A stretch of DNA of 64,000 bases from Nocardia speluncae NBRC 108251 (GCF_001613245.1 NZ_BDBZ01000046.1:1-64000), one strand, 5' to 3'; shown: positions 1 to 9,326, counted from the stretch's first letter. Notes: a model not told the origin generated them from the sequence alone. Made by a program: numbers and translations.

Positions 1-116
1 AAGACGTCGTCGAGCATCTCCAGACCCGCACGTAGCTTGGAGGACAGGGCGTCGAGTGCGTCCAGTCCTGTCGCCAGGTCCGAACGGAGTGCACGCAGTT
101 CGTCTTCGCGATTCAC
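1..116 (-). CDS. N-terminus of an unidentified protein, cut by the window edge
   Basis: A leftward reading frame starts with GTG at 116 and runs off the left edge without a stop. The 38 visible residues are rich in Leu, Ala, Asp and Glu (beginning VNREDELRALRSDLATG) with a heptad-like hydrophobic spacing, which suggests a helical or coiled-coil N-terminus. No strong Shine-Dalgarno sequence lies upstream. The family cannot be named from so little sequence. Confidence 0.5.
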   Translation of the reverse strand, partial: MNREDELRALRSDLATGLDALDALSSKLRAGLEMLDDV

Positions 117-241
117 GGCTGTTTCTTGTTCCCGATAGCGAGCGCCGCCGGCCACGTTCCCGGCGCTTGTCGATGTCGCGATTCTGACACGAATCACCGA
201 CCAGTAACTACCGAAACAGTTGTCGCATAGGCGATCTGCGA

Positions 242-1200
242 GTGCGATCGACGTCGAATCGCGCGGCCCCGGCAGGCACATTCGGGAGCCGCTCATACGA
301 CGAAGCACCGTTCTTACCGAAACCGCCTGTTCGGCCACGTTGCGGCGAGGACCACCGCATGCACTCTTGGCCCAGCCGACCTGAGTCTGCCTGTAACCAG
401 TTGCATGAGGTCGGCGACATCGAAGAGATGGAAGACATTGAGTGGCAGCAGGATATCGCGGGTGGTGTCCGATGTGAGGTCAGTACTGTCGGTCTGAGCT
501 TCGCCTCTGGGCTCGCCGGCACGCCGGTGACAGTTCACATGCCAGACCCACCGATCCAGTCAGGAGCGCTCTACCTTACGCAACCGCCGGCGGTCCGCAG
601 TCGCATGGAACTGGATCCAGGAGCATGGGGACACCAGATGTCAGAGATCGCGGTCATCAACCGGCTTGGGTTCACCGCCGTGGTGGCCGATATCCAGGTT
701 GTGGGCGACGAGATGAACGACTGGATTGACGATTTCTTGTCTTGGCTGGACCTCCTGACGGGTCAGCACCTGACGACGGTGGGCTACCAGCCGCCCCAGC
801 AGGCAACGAACCGGACTTGCTTGTGGACCCGGGAGAGCGACGGCTCACTCATCCGCGAGTGGGTATACCGACCCTTCCGCCGCTCTACAGCTTGAGCGAG
901 GTCGAGGCCACCGAGGAGATGCTCAAGCACTGCGGCACCTTGGCCGGGAACAAGACATCAGTGCCTTTGGCGTGGACATTGCTCCGCGACGCGCGAGCGC
1001 TGCACCGAGTCGCGCAAACGCGCCGCGCCGCGATCGAGTGCGGCAGCGCAGCGGAAATGGCGATCAAAGAACTTCTGAACAGGCGAAACGTCATAGCCAA
1101 GCAGAAGAAACCCACCCTCGGGATCCTCTCGGATGACCTCCGCGGCGACGGCTACCCGCTATCGTCGGATTTCGACGCCGCGTTCCTGGATGTCGCGCCG
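242..1200 (+). pseudogene. Frameshifted, 3'-truncated gene of unknown function next to an IS remnant
   Basis: Two overlapping rightward frames read as one protein. The first (GTG at 242 or ATG at 428, to about 870) gives an acidic globular-looking segment containing WIDDFLSWLDLLTG. The second (about 875 to 1200) continues sensibly with PLYSLSEVEATEEMLKHCG and a helical stretch containing RAAIECGSAAEMAIKELL, which resembles a HEPN-like helical bundle. The frame changes near 870-885. The second frame then loses sense at about 1190-1200, exactly where the remnant transposase homology ends. The likely history is a frameshift plus truncation by the insertion sequence. The family is not recognised and the HEPN comparison is only by eye. 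Confidence 0.45.
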
Positions 1201-1733
1201 TCGATCAGCACGGTCCCGTAGCGGTGGCGGCGCAGCAAGGCGAAATCATCCACACTGAGCACCCGCGGCACCTTCTGGGTCTGCAGTGGGATACCGAGCA
1301 GCACCGGCACCGCGGTCTGCCGCGACAATCGCACCGACCACCGCCCGAGCATTCGGACCGCAGCCCGCCCGGCCAGCTCCCGCGCCGCCGCACGCACGTG
1401 CCCGGTCAACCGGGTAGTGCGCCGCTGATAGCGTTCCAGCACACCGGGGACCTGTTCCCGGAACGTGCGCTGGCATCCAAGCGTCGGGCAATAGAGGCGC
1501 CGGATGCGCACCCGCACCATCACGCTGCGGCCATCGACCGGCAGATCAGCAAGCCGCCGCTCGTGAACTCCATGAACGCGGGCCGATCCCGCACCACAAC
1601 CCGGGCATTCAGCCACACCACCGGGAGTCCGGGCCCGGACCACCAGCCGCGAACCGACCACACCCACATCCTCGACAACGAGTGGCGACAAACCCGAAAA
1701 CGGTACGCCGACACCGATACTCACCTCAGCCAC
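1152..1733 (-). pseudogene. Truncated ISL3-family transposase (N-terminal half)
   Basis: The 193-residue frame shows the usual ISL3 transposase start: a C-P-G-C-G zinc-finger segment near residues 43-47, a second Cys pair around CPTLGC, a helix-turn-helix region (ARELAGRAAVRMLGRWSVRLSR) and the opening of the DDE nuclease fold (VLSVDDFALLRRHRYGTVLID). Complete members have about 400-550 residues. Here homology stops just after the first catalytic-domain strand, and the last residues are read from unrelated sequence. It cannot be a working transposase. Confidence 0.75.
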
Positions 1734-1787
1734 CGGGATATCGTGCCGCCCTCACCTCACAGCCACCACCGAAAGTGGCCCAGAGCC
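1200..1787 (-). mobile_element. ISL3-family insertion sequence remnant
   Basis: The segment holds the 5' part of an ISL3-type transposase gene and, on its upstream side, the sequence GGCTCTGGGCCACTTTCGG (complement of 1769-1787). Its GGCTCT start is typical of ISL3-family terminal inverted repeats. The other end of the element and the rest of the transposase are absent, so this is an immobile fragment. The inner boundary near 1200 coincides with the broken end of the neighbouring gene. No target duplication can be assigned because only one end survives. Confidence 0.6.
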
Positions 1788-1956
1788 GTTAACTGGACAG
1801 ACCCCGAACGAAGCCGAGAAGTTCGCCGAAGCGTCGCCCGAAGAGTTGAGTCGCTGATGGTGTGTGCGACGGCTTCGGGTCGGAGGCAGGGGAGTGCCGC
1901 GGCGACCGGATGTCTACCCGATCCACTTCTACGAGGGCGCTACGCGGATGCTTTTC

Positions 1957-4900
1957 TCAGGTCTTTGGGCCGATGTCGAAGACGACGACCTCGACATGAC
2001 GTCCCGGAATATGACGCCTTGCCTGGGTGCGGAGTTGTTCGGCAAGTGCACCGGCGTCGGGATGTTTCTTTAATCTCCTGAATTTGGTTGCGGTCCAGTA
2101 GATGATGTAGATGCCGTGAGTGAACAGAGCAGGGTCCATGTACTGGCCGACGAGTTGATCATCAATCGCGGTCAGCAATGAAGTGTTGGTGACGAGTTTG
2201 GCTTCGAAGGCGACCCGCCCGACAGGAGCACCCCCGGATGTAGCGGTGAGGTCGATCCGGGTGCCGACGCCTTTGGGTTTGCGGCGAGTCACCTGTATCT
2301 CGCGGTCTACAACAATGTGGGGTTGAAGCCGCAGATACAGTTGCTCGGCCAACCAGTCGGAGATGGTGTCCTCGCCCTTCGGTTTCGCGCCCGCGGTACC
2401 AGGGTCTCCGTCCCACAAGCTTCGAAAGGTGCCGCGTTCGCGGATGTCGTGTTGGATTCGGTCGAGTTGTTCGAGCAGAACGATGAGCAGTCCGGCGCTG
2501 TCGCGAACCAGTCGAGCGTCACCGCTGGTCAACAAGCCCATGAGCATCCCGGGCTGCACCGGTCGCCAGTTCGCCAGCGCCTCACGAATGCGAGCCTCCT
2601 GCAACAGATGCTGAATCGACTCGAGATCTGCTGCTGGGCGGACGAGCGCGAGCGCGGCCAGGTGAGGAGCCATGCCACGCCCGGCCATCGTTTGCAGCAG
2701 GGACATACGCAGTCGACGCGCTGCCGATTGCGGAGTGCTTTCGGTGAAGTCGTTGGTTTGGGGTGAGTCCTCGGCGAGGGGGAATTCGTCGAGAAGCATG
2801 CGGGTCAGTGTGAAGAGTGATTCGTCGGACAGACGGGCAGGATCGATGTCGCTCACAGGCTCCACAGGGTCGAGGTGACCCCGCGCGTTCCATTTCGTCA
2901 CCAGTTCGTCAGGTGCCAGCCTCGCGAGGACGGCGAGGGCTGAGGCAGGGGCGGCGTCTTCGTCCAACGCCGAGTGTGCGACATCGAGGGCCGTATCAGG
3001 CGCGTGTTCAACAAGCACTTCGAATGCCTCGTCGCGACAGGCTGCGGAGCCGTCGGTGTCGCGCGCCACCTGTTCGACGACCGCGATAAGGCTGGGATCG
3101 GCGAAGTCGGCCAACGGGTGGTGAGCGAAGGAGAATCCGTCCGCCTTCTGCACCTGCTCGCGAAGCGCTGCATCGATCGCCTCGCGGCCCGCCTGCGGCG
3201 CCGCGTCTCGGATCCCGCGATGCCAATTGGTGGTGCCCGTGTAGGGGAAGGTCACGGTGAGCACCGGCGCCCAGACCGTCCACGTACCCGGCTCGACCTC
3301 AGCCAGAAGGTTCGGGTGATGTTCGGCCAGCGTCGCGAGCAGGAACACTCCGGCCCAATCGGGCATCGCGTCATCGACGCTGAACTGTTCACGGCCCACC
3401 CAGCGGCCGACGTCGGGCTGTCTGACTTCGAGATAATCCATCCCGAGCCGTAGGAGTGCTTGCTGCTCCTCGATTGCCAGGATGGGCCACATCGGTCCGC
3501 TCGTCAGGTCCCAGTGCGTTAGAACTTGCGGGTCTGTGCGCCAATCACCGGCGAGCGCGAGCACAACATTCCACCAATCGCCAAGGTCGTCGCCTGCGCG
3601 TGTGATGGCATCACGCAGCACTGTTTCGAGTTCTGGCGCCGCCGGTGAAGGGTCCTCCTCGACGTCGGGCCAGCTACTCTGCTCGGGGAGTTGCTGTGAG
3701 GAGATCTCCGGGTGCTGGCGGCATCTTTCGAGTTCGGCATACGCTGGATGGTCCTCGTCGGTAACGGGAAGGCTGTCTGCCGGTCTGAGCGGAGGACTCC
3801 ACAGCAGATTTCGCAGTGTCACTCGTGCGGGGGCGAGTGTTTCGGATGGCGCCGTTGTCATCCAATCGATGAGCCACTCGATGTCCGCAGGTGTGAGCAA
3901 GTTCAGGTCGAGGACAGAAACAAAGGCATGCTCGTTGGTTGCCAGTGCGGTCGCGGCCATCACACGACGTAGATCCGGATCGTCGTCGCTCTGCCATGGG
4001 AGCAGGCGTTCAGTGGCGAGCATGTGCCGTCTGGGCAGGCGCCCACTGCCCAGCGCCACGCCAATTTCTGCGGCGATCGCTAAATCTCTCATCCTCCACG
4101 CACGGTGCAGCAGGCCGCCGATCAGCTGGTCGAAAGCGGAGTCGGTCCACTCGGGCCGGTGGTTCACTGCATGGATCAACGCGGGGACGACACCGTCGCT
4201 GGGGACGAGTTCGGCCAATTCGCCCAGTAGCCGGTGGTAGCCGCCGATGTAGTTCCGTGTGCGGCGGGGTCTCAACGCCTTTCGAATGAGACTGAACTCC
4301 ACCGCATCAGGCAGCAGCGCTCGCAGCACCGCCGCGATGATCTCGTCGTGGGGATCCTCGTCGGAGTTCAGCTCCAGCAGCGGCGCCAACTCCGCCATCC
4401 GCTCGCGTGGCGCGACTGCGGCGAACGCCGTCACAGCTTCGGCTCGCATGGGATCGGGCCAAGTCGAACCAACGGCGATTTGGAGTAGATCGCCGGCGGA
4501 CTCGCGCACAACGCACTGGCGGGCGATGCGACAGACCCAGAAGGCGACCCAATGATTCGATACGTCTGCCGCGGCCTCGTGGAGCTGGGCGGCCAGTTCG
4601 GGGTGACCCAGCACAGAGGTGTCGATTTGCCAGCCTTCGTCGATCGTGCCGGATGCCGCTCCGTGCAGTAGTGCCTCGACGAGGCGCCGACGAATCTGAT
4701 CGCTGACCAGTTCCACACCGGTCGTGCGCAGCAAATATTTGGCGTTGTCGGCGAGCAACGTGTCGGGAACCGGCGCTCCCGAAGCGAGAAGCCAGCCGAG
4801 AACCTCGATCATCGGGCCGGGAACCAGACCATTGACATCGGACCCCAGCAGCGACACCAGTCGCTGCCCTATAACACCGCGGCGCACAAGGTAATGCGCC

Positions 4901-5961
4901 GCAAGATACTCCGCGTAAGACTGGTGAACGAAGATCACAGTGCCTGGCACCCCCGCCGTGAACAATGCGGTATCGAGCACTTCGCGCACATCATCGACAG
5001 TGAGCATCGTCCCGGACAGGGCGGGTTCGGTCTGGGTTGGCACCGCGTTCACCGCGAGAACCGGCGTTTGAGAACTCGTGGCGGTATTGGTCTGCCCCGA
5101 GCTGGGGAGCGGCCCTGCTGCTGGCCGGAGCGCGAAGTTGCTAACACCGCAGAACATCGATATCGCTGCCAAGCGCTCGGCTACGAGACGTCGGCGGTAA
5201 TCGTCGACCTTGCCGGGCTGGCGAGTGGTACTGGTCTCGGTCAGCCTGTCGGTGACAGCGTGCCCCATCGCCTCCGACCGGCTAGCGGGAAGCTCACCGG
5301 ATTCCCGCCACTGCCTCAGCAAGTTTCCTGCCGACAGAGGGTAGGCGAGCAGACGTGTGAGACGAGCCTCCGCGACCGCCTTCAAGAAGCCGTCGGTATC
5401 CGAGCCGGCCAGCTCGCCAATCCCCGCCAAGCTCAGGGGAAGAAGCTCCAGCCGCTCGAAACCAGATAGCGCCGTCCGCAGCCCGTCCGCCAAATCAACC
5501 GTCCATGACGCGGGTCGACAAGCCAGCCGCCACGACAGCTGCTTGGCTTCAGGACGACTCAGAACCCTGATCAGGACATAACCGATGTCGGGATCGGTCT
5601 GGAGCGCTTCGTCTACAGCATCAATGAAGACACTGCCCTTCGGACCGTCGGACAGAGCAACATCGCTAAGCGACAGCGAGTTCACCAAATTGATGAGAGC
5701 CTGTCGACCTTCCAACTTGAGGTCGACCGATCGGCTATCAGGCTCACGGACCTTCAAATCCTCGATCAGCGTGGATTTGCCCGCTCCGCCCGGCGCGAGC
5801 AGCACATACGACCTGTGCGTACCGACAAGGTCTTCGGCCCGCTCGGGTCGGTCACCGTTGTACCAATCACGGCTCAGCGTCCTCGCATCCACAAGACCGT
5901 GCTCGGTACGCGGGATATCGCTGTCCACCGACGCTACCCAACGAGATACCAATCCACTCAC
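1957..5961 (-). CDS. NACHT-like NTPase with C-terminal PD-(D/E)XK nuclease, candidate defence protein
   Basis: A 1334-residue cytoplasmic protein starting with GTG at 5961 behind an AGGAG ribosome-binding site. A Walker A motif (APGGAGKST, 56-64) follows a short N-terminal region. Walker B (VFIDAVDEAL, 111-120) has the D-[AGS]-h-D-E signature of NACHT-type STAND ATPases. About 900 residues of Leu/Ala-rich helical sequence follow, HEAT-like in character. The C-terminus carries a nuclease core: Asp1237, Glu1253-Ala-Lys1255, then Gln1269 and Tyr1274, the QxxxY-type PD-(D/E)XK arrangement. In known bacterial STAND immunity proteins a sensor releases the effector after binding a phage product; here the nuclease would be the effector and the helical middle the sensor. 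The role is inferred from domain logic and location: it is a single gene between an IS remnant and a tRNA. Confidence 0.75.
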   Translation of the reverse strand: MSGLVSRWVASVDSDIPRTEHGLVDARTLSRDWYNGDRPERAEDLVGTHRSYVLLAPGGAGKSTLIEDLKVREPDSRSVDLKLEGRQALINLVNSLSLSDVALSDGPKGSVFIDAVDEALQTDPDIGYVLIRVLSRPEAKQLSWRLACRPASWTVDLADGLRTALSGFERLELLPLSLAGIGELAGSDTDGFLKAVAEARLTRLLAYPLSAGNLLRQWRESGELPASRSEAMGHAVTDRLTETSTTRQPGKVDDYRRRLVAERLAAISMFCGVSNFALRPAAGPLPSSGQTNTATSSQTPVLAVNAVPTQTEPALSGTMLTVDDVREVLDTALFTAGVPGTVIFVHQSYAEYLAAHYLVRRGVIGQRLVSLLGSDVNGLVPGPMIEVLGWLLASGAPVPDTLLADNAKYLLRTTGVELVSDQIRRRLVEALLHGAASGTIDEGWQIDTSVLGHPELAAQLHEAAADVSNHWVAFWVCRIARQCVVRESAGDLLQIAVGSTWPDPMRAEAVTAFAAVAPRERMAELAPLLELNSDEDPHDEIIAAVLRALLPDAVEFSLIRKALRPRRTRNYIGGYHRLLGELAELVPSDGVVPALIHAVNHRPEWTDSAFDQLIGGLLHRAWRMRDLAIAAEIGVALGSGRLPRRHMLATERLLPWQSDDDPDLRRVMAATALATNEHAFVSVLDLNLLTPADIEWLIDWMTTAPSETLAPARVTLRNLLWSPPLRPADSLPVTDEDHPAYAELERCRQHPEISSQQLPEQSSWPDVEEDPSPAAPELETVLRDAITRAGDDLGDWWNVVLALAGDWRTDPQVLTHWDLTSGPMWPILAIEEQQALLRLGMDYLEVRQPDVGRWVGREQFSVDDAMPDWAGVFLLATLAEHHPNLLAEVEPGTWTVWAPVLTVTFPYTGTTNWHRGIRDAAPQAGREAIDAALREQVQKADGFSFAHHPLADFADPSLIAVVEQVARDTDGSAACRDEAFEVLVEHAPDTALDVAHSALDEDAAPASALAVLARLAPDELVTKWNARGHLDPVEPVSDIDPARLSDESLFTLTRMLLDEFPLAEDSPQTNDFTESTPQSAARRLRMSLLQTMAGRGMAPHLAALALVRPAADLESIQHLLQEARIREALANWRPVQPGMLMGLLTSGDARLVRDSAGLLIVLLEQLDRIQHDIRERGTFRSLWDGDPGTAGAKPKGEDTISDWLAEQLYLRLQPHIVVDREIQVTRRKPKGVGTRIDLTATSGGAPVGRVAFEAKLVTNTSLLTAIDDQLVGQYMDPALFTHGIYIIYWTATKFRRLKKHPDAGALAEQLRTQARRHIPGRHVEVVVFDIGPKT

Positions 5962-6424
5962 GCCAGCTCCTCACCTGCCGCCGCACCGGCCAGCGGCATG
6001 AATTCTTCAGGATGCGCCACGACGCTGGCAGCCTAGACGAACAAGTCCGAAGTCATGGTGATGCCCAAAGGGGCTGCTGCACGGATAGGTGACATCGTGG
6101 CCTGCCCCGCCCTCACACCCCCACTTCACCTCGACACGCTGGAAGGATGCCGAGGCCACGCTTCCTCTCACCTGAGCTCCCGACGAAATAGCGCTAGCCG
6201 GCGAGGACACTCGCACCTAATCCCCGTGCGGGGCGCGGCTTCAGGTTTCCGGCAACAGCAGCGCCAGGATGTGGGTTGGCCGCCGCAAAAGGACACCATG
6301 CCGGCTGGTTCTCAGGCCTGTCTCAGCTGGACCCGACTTGAACCCCCACGCCGCTGACCTGCGCATATAGTGCGATTGATTGATACTCACACCAAATAAC
6401 AGCAGGTAGAAAGAGGGGGAGATG
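5962..6424. other. Intergenic region between the NACHT gene and tRNA-Leu
   Basis: No reading frame here looks coding. The region contains the upstream sequence of the NACHT-nuclease gene and, at 6335-6352, an 18-bp copy of part of the tRNA-Leu gene. It is the expected place for an attachment-site scar. Confidence 0.5.
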
Positions 6425-6454
6425 TGTCCGGAGGGGGACTTGAACCCCCACGCC
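6335..6454. repeat. 18-bp direct repeat of the tRNA-Leu 3' half, possible attachment-site relic
   Basis: GACTTGAACCCCCACGCC occurs at 6335-6352 and again at 6437-6454 inside the tRNA-Leu gene (T-arm side, towards the 3' end). Integrative elements commonly use tRNA 3' ends as attB and leave such direct repeats. The outer copy lies on the 3' side of the tRNA, the side where an element would insert. No integrase gene is visible, so this may be one border of a decayed island or simply a tRNA fragment. Confidence 0.5.
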
Positions 6455-6509
6455 CGATAAAGGGCACTAGCACCTCAAGCTAGCGCGTCTGCCATTCCGC
6501 CACCCGGAC
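6425..6509 (-). tRNA. tRNA-Leu, anticodon GAG
   Basis: The 85-nt leftward gene folds with a 7-bp acceptor stem (5' GTCCGGG with 3' TCCGGAC, one G-T pair) and an anticodon stem CTAGC/GCTAG around the loop TTGAGGT (anticodon GAG, reading CUC). It has a long variable arm typical of tRNA-Leu and a T-arm GGGGGTTCAAGTCCCCC. CCA is not encoded. The long variable arm and discriminator A agree with leucine identity. Confidence 0.93.
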
Positions 6510-7635
6510 CGGTGTGCTCAGCAAGACTATCTGATCGGGCGTGTGGGGCAAAATCACGGGTCTCACCTGCGGAGACTGTCTATGTGATCTACATGGCGTG
6601 GACAAAGCGTGTTCGCCGTGCGCCGGATCGGCACCGGGCTGTATTGCGTCCTCGCGCGCGGTCGGGGGGTGTGGATGGTCATGGATGGCGGGTGTCTTTC
6701 CGGCGGCATTGCGTGAAGTTCGGGATGCGGTGCTGTCTCCGTCGCGGTGGTGCGGTGCGTGCGTCCCGCGCCGAATCTGTGAGCACGATCTCCTGGACTC
6801 TCACTGGGGTTGGGCGTCGTTATCGCGCCCGGCCGCTGCCTCGCCTGGCGGTCGTTATCGATCCTGAGGGGCCGGCATGACTGTTGCCGTCGTCACCCGT
6901 CTCGTGATCGACCGATCCGGCGCCGATGCCGAGTGGTGTCAGCCGGCGGCATCTCGGGACATTTCCGCATCAGCGGGGACGGGACGAGCGCCCTCAACTT
7001 CGGGCGGTGGACTCAATGAAAGGTGTGCCTCGGCTTCGGCGTGGGTGCGGAAGGAAGCGCTTTTCCGGGCTGGCGACATGTCCCACACGGGGGATCCCGG
7101 TGCCCCCGCTTCTCTGTTCCGGGGCGGCCGACATCCGATCGTGCCGGCCCTGTTCGACCCATTAGGAACCTCTTGGAGTGAGTGCCCCCTCGAACGACCC
7201 CGGTGCACGTGCTCCTACCCGCGGGCTGTCGAACTGCACCGGAGCTGCCCCATGGGTAAGACCGTATCGAAGCCGGGGAGGTGTTCAGTTGATGGAATCG
7301 GTGGGCCCCTGGGGTCGATTTGCCTGCATCCTGTTCGGGTCGTCGACGGATCGTTGTAGCCGCGTTGAACATTCCAGCGCAACAGAATTCGCGGCGCCGG
7401 CGACAGTTCCTGTCATCCGCCGAGGTGGCAGCTCCGACGCATCAGATCAGGCTTCTATCGTGACGAGCGGGCGCTGCATCGAGACGGCACTCGACGCAGT
7501 CGTGCGGGGCGGGTTTCGCGGGTGTGCGCTCGGCGGAAGCGTCCAGGCTACGTCGTGCACAGTCGCGGGTTCACCAGAGCTGATCCGGCCGACTTCGGTT
7601 GTGTCCCTTCTGCCGACCGGTCGTTGCCACACAAA
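6510..7635. other. Long stretch without an intact gene
   Basis: More than 1.1 kb between the tRNA and the promoter of the next operon. Several frames are open in this GC-rich DNA, but none has a convincing start, composition or family resemblance. A possible decayed antibiotic-biosynthesis-monooxygenase fragment lies at 6877-7020. Otherwise nothing recognisable was found. Confidence 0.4.
6877..7020 (+). pseudogene. Possible relic of an antibiotic-biosynthesis-monooxygenase (ABM) gene
   Basis: One frame starting at 6877 reads MTVAVVTRLVIDRSGADAEW. A second frame just after it reads SGHFRISGDGTSALNFGRWT and then stops at 7019. The second piece resembles the conserved strand of ABM-family proteins (a pattern close to hFxSxDGTxxLNYxxWT). 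The two pieces need a frameshift to join, and nothing convincing follows. The match is short and made by eye, so this is a weak call. Confidence 0.25.
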
Positions 7636-7663
7636 TTGACACGACCGTCATTTCGTATAGCCT
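7636..7663 (+). promoter_or_regulatory. Probable promoter of the dikinase-like operon
   Basis: TTGACA at 7636-7641 and TAGCCT at 7658-7663 are separated by 16 bp, a good match to an actinobacterial housekeeping-sigma promoter (TTGACN, TANNNT). It lies about 120 bp upstream of the first gene at 7785, leaving room for a leader. Confidence 0.45.
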
Positions 7664-7784
7664 CATGCATCTGCACAGCGACCCGGCACCGGGGTGATCG
7701 GGCGTCGTGGCCGCGGTCCAGTGCGGTCGGGCCGGTAGCGGGCCGAATCCGTATCCCGCGCATCCTGATCAGAAGGGACCCCCG

Positions 7785-8681
7785 ATGACCACCGCCACCC
7801 CGACCGAACAGAGTTGGGGCAAGCTGTCCGAGCCGATTCGTTCCGACGCCGCCGGCGCCGATGACCCGGTGTGGAAGGATAACGCCTACCTCTCGTTCTG
7901 GGACTCCGCCGCAACGGTATTCGGCACGGTGCACGTGTCGACTTCGCCGAACGCGCCGGATACTTGCCGGGCCCGGTTCAGTGTGTCTGTGGCAGGGCGG
8001 GTGACCGAGGTGGTCGAAACGCTCGGGGTGGGGACCTTCAGTGGTGAAAGTATTCATTTCGGATTGGATGGCCGGGTGCGGGTCGAACACCCGCTCGTCT
8101 CGGCCGAACTCGTCAATGCGCCACTGTTCACCGCCGCCGATTACGCTGCCAACAACGCCATCCCGGCGCTGGGGGGCGCCGCGCCGCTACAGCATTTCCA
8201 GCAGGCGTGCACCGTCGCGGGCAGTATCACGGTGGAGGGGGCGACGATCGCCACCGCCGGCCGCGGTATGCGCGACCGCACCTGGGGATTTCGGGACGAG
8301 TCGTCGCAATGGGTCGAATTCGCGGCGCTGTTCGCGGTGGACGATTCGGCTTTCGTCACGGCGATGAAGTTCCGGCACGCCGATGATTCGCTGACCGCCG
8401 ATGGTTTCGTCATCGACAGCGCAGGCTCGACGGCGATTACCGCAATCTCCTTCGCCCGGGACGCGGCGGCTCAATTCCGCTGGGCACGACTGGAACTCGA
8501 GGACGGCACCACCCGGCTGGTATCGCTGGCTGCCCGGCTCGGGGGATTCCGGGTGCCGGCGGGACCGGCCGAGACCGACGGGCCGGCGCTGGGCGTTTAC
8601 GACGACTTCTTGTCGTTCGATGCCGGTGGCCGCGGCGGCGAGGGCATTTTCGAGCAGGCGATCCTGCACCGGGTCGCCTGA
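7785..8681 (+). CDS. AttH/CrtC-like lipocalin-fold protein (DUF7064-type)
   Basis: 298 residues from ATG 7785, chosen because AAGGGA lies 6 bp upstream; the same frame is open further upstream without a better start. The sequence is beta-rich, with a motif GRGMRDRTWGFRDES that resembles the G-x-RDR-x-WG-x-R signature of AttH/CrtC-like double-lipocalin proteins, and an early WKDNAYLSFWD segment. Family members act as hydratases or isomerases on hydrophobic substrates or are of unknown function, so no reaction can be assigned. It is the first gene of an operon with two dikinase-like proteins, which suggests it binds or processes their substrate or product. No signal peptide is visible. Confidence 0.55.
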   Translation: MTTATPTEQSWGKLSEPIRSDAAGADDPVWKDNAYLSFWDSAATVFGTVHVSTSPNAPDTCRARFSVSVAGRVTEVVETLGVGTFSGESIHFGLDGRVRVEHPLVSAELVNAPLFTAADYAANNAIPALGGAAPLQHFQQACTVAGSITVEGATIATAGRGMRDRTWGFRDESSQWVEFAALFAVDDSAFVTAMKFRHADDSLTADGFVIDSAGSTAITAISFARDAAAQFRWARLELEDGTTRLVSLAARLGGFRVPAGPAETDGPALGVYDDFLSFDAGGRGGEGIFEQAILHRVA

Positions 8682-8711
8682 CCGGCGGCGACGAGAAAGA
8701 GCGGATACACC

Positions 8712-9326
8712 ATGCCCTATACCCTGCGTGTTCTCCAGGCTGCGCGATTCAAAGGTCGTCCCACCGAGCCCGATCTCGCCGCCGCGGCAGGTCTCACCGA
8801 TGCCGCGCTGGCGAGCGTGTTGGAGCCGCTCCTGGTAGCGGAGGAGCTCCAGCGTGTAGGCGGACGCGTCAAGATCACCGTCACGGGCCGCGCGCGACTC
8901 GACGAGCTGCTGGCGGCCGAGCGGGACACTGTCGACCGGGCGCTGCTGCGGCAACGGTACCTGGGCTTCGGCGCGGTGAACGAGGACTTCAAACGGCTGG
9001 TCACCGATTGGCAGCTGATCGACGGTACGCGCCCCAACGATCACAGCGACGCCGAATACGACGCGCGGATCGTGGCACGGCTGGGCGAGCTGCACGAACG
9101 GTTTGCGCCGCTGCTCGCGGAATTCGTCGAGCTGGCGCCGCGTCTGGCGCAGTACCCGGACCGGTTCGCCGGGGCCCTGGCAAAGATTCGCGCCGGCGAT
9201 CCGGCCTGGCTGGCCCGGCCGCTGGTCGACAGCTACCACACCGTGTGGTTCGAACTGCACGAGGAATTGATCGGTCTCGGCGGCGGGTCCCGGGTGCGGG
9301 AAGAGGCGGCGGGGAGGGCCGAGTGA
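8712..9326 (+). CDS. Small protein of the dikinase operon with a winged-helix-like N-terminus
   Basis: 204 residues from ATG 8712. The first 75 residues (YTLRVLQAARFKGRPTEPDL, then a second helix and TVTGRARLDELLAAE) look like a winged-helix or MarR-like domain. The remainder is helical and acidic, with conserved-looking WQLIDG and YDARIVARLGELHERFAPLL segments. It overlaps the next gene by the sequence GTGA, so the two are translationally coupled. Its constant proximity to the dikinase-like pair suggests a regulatory or structural subunit. The family is not recognised. Confidence 0.55.
   Translation: MPYTLRVLQAARFKGRPTEPDLAAAAGLTDAALASVLEPLLVAEELQRVGGRVKITVTGRARLDELLAAERDTVDRALLRQRYLGFGAVNEDFKRLVTDWQLIDGTRPNDHSDAEYDARIVARLGELHERFAPLLAEFVELAPRLAQYPDRFAGALAKIRAGDPAWLARPLVDSYHTVWFELHEELIGLGGGSRVREEAAGRAE

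Noticed and set aside
1224..2081. 285-residue rightward frame across the IS remnant
   Set aside because: It lies opposite the transposase and the end of the NACHT gene, is rich in His, Arg and Pro, and resembles no family; a shadow of GC-rich coding DNA.
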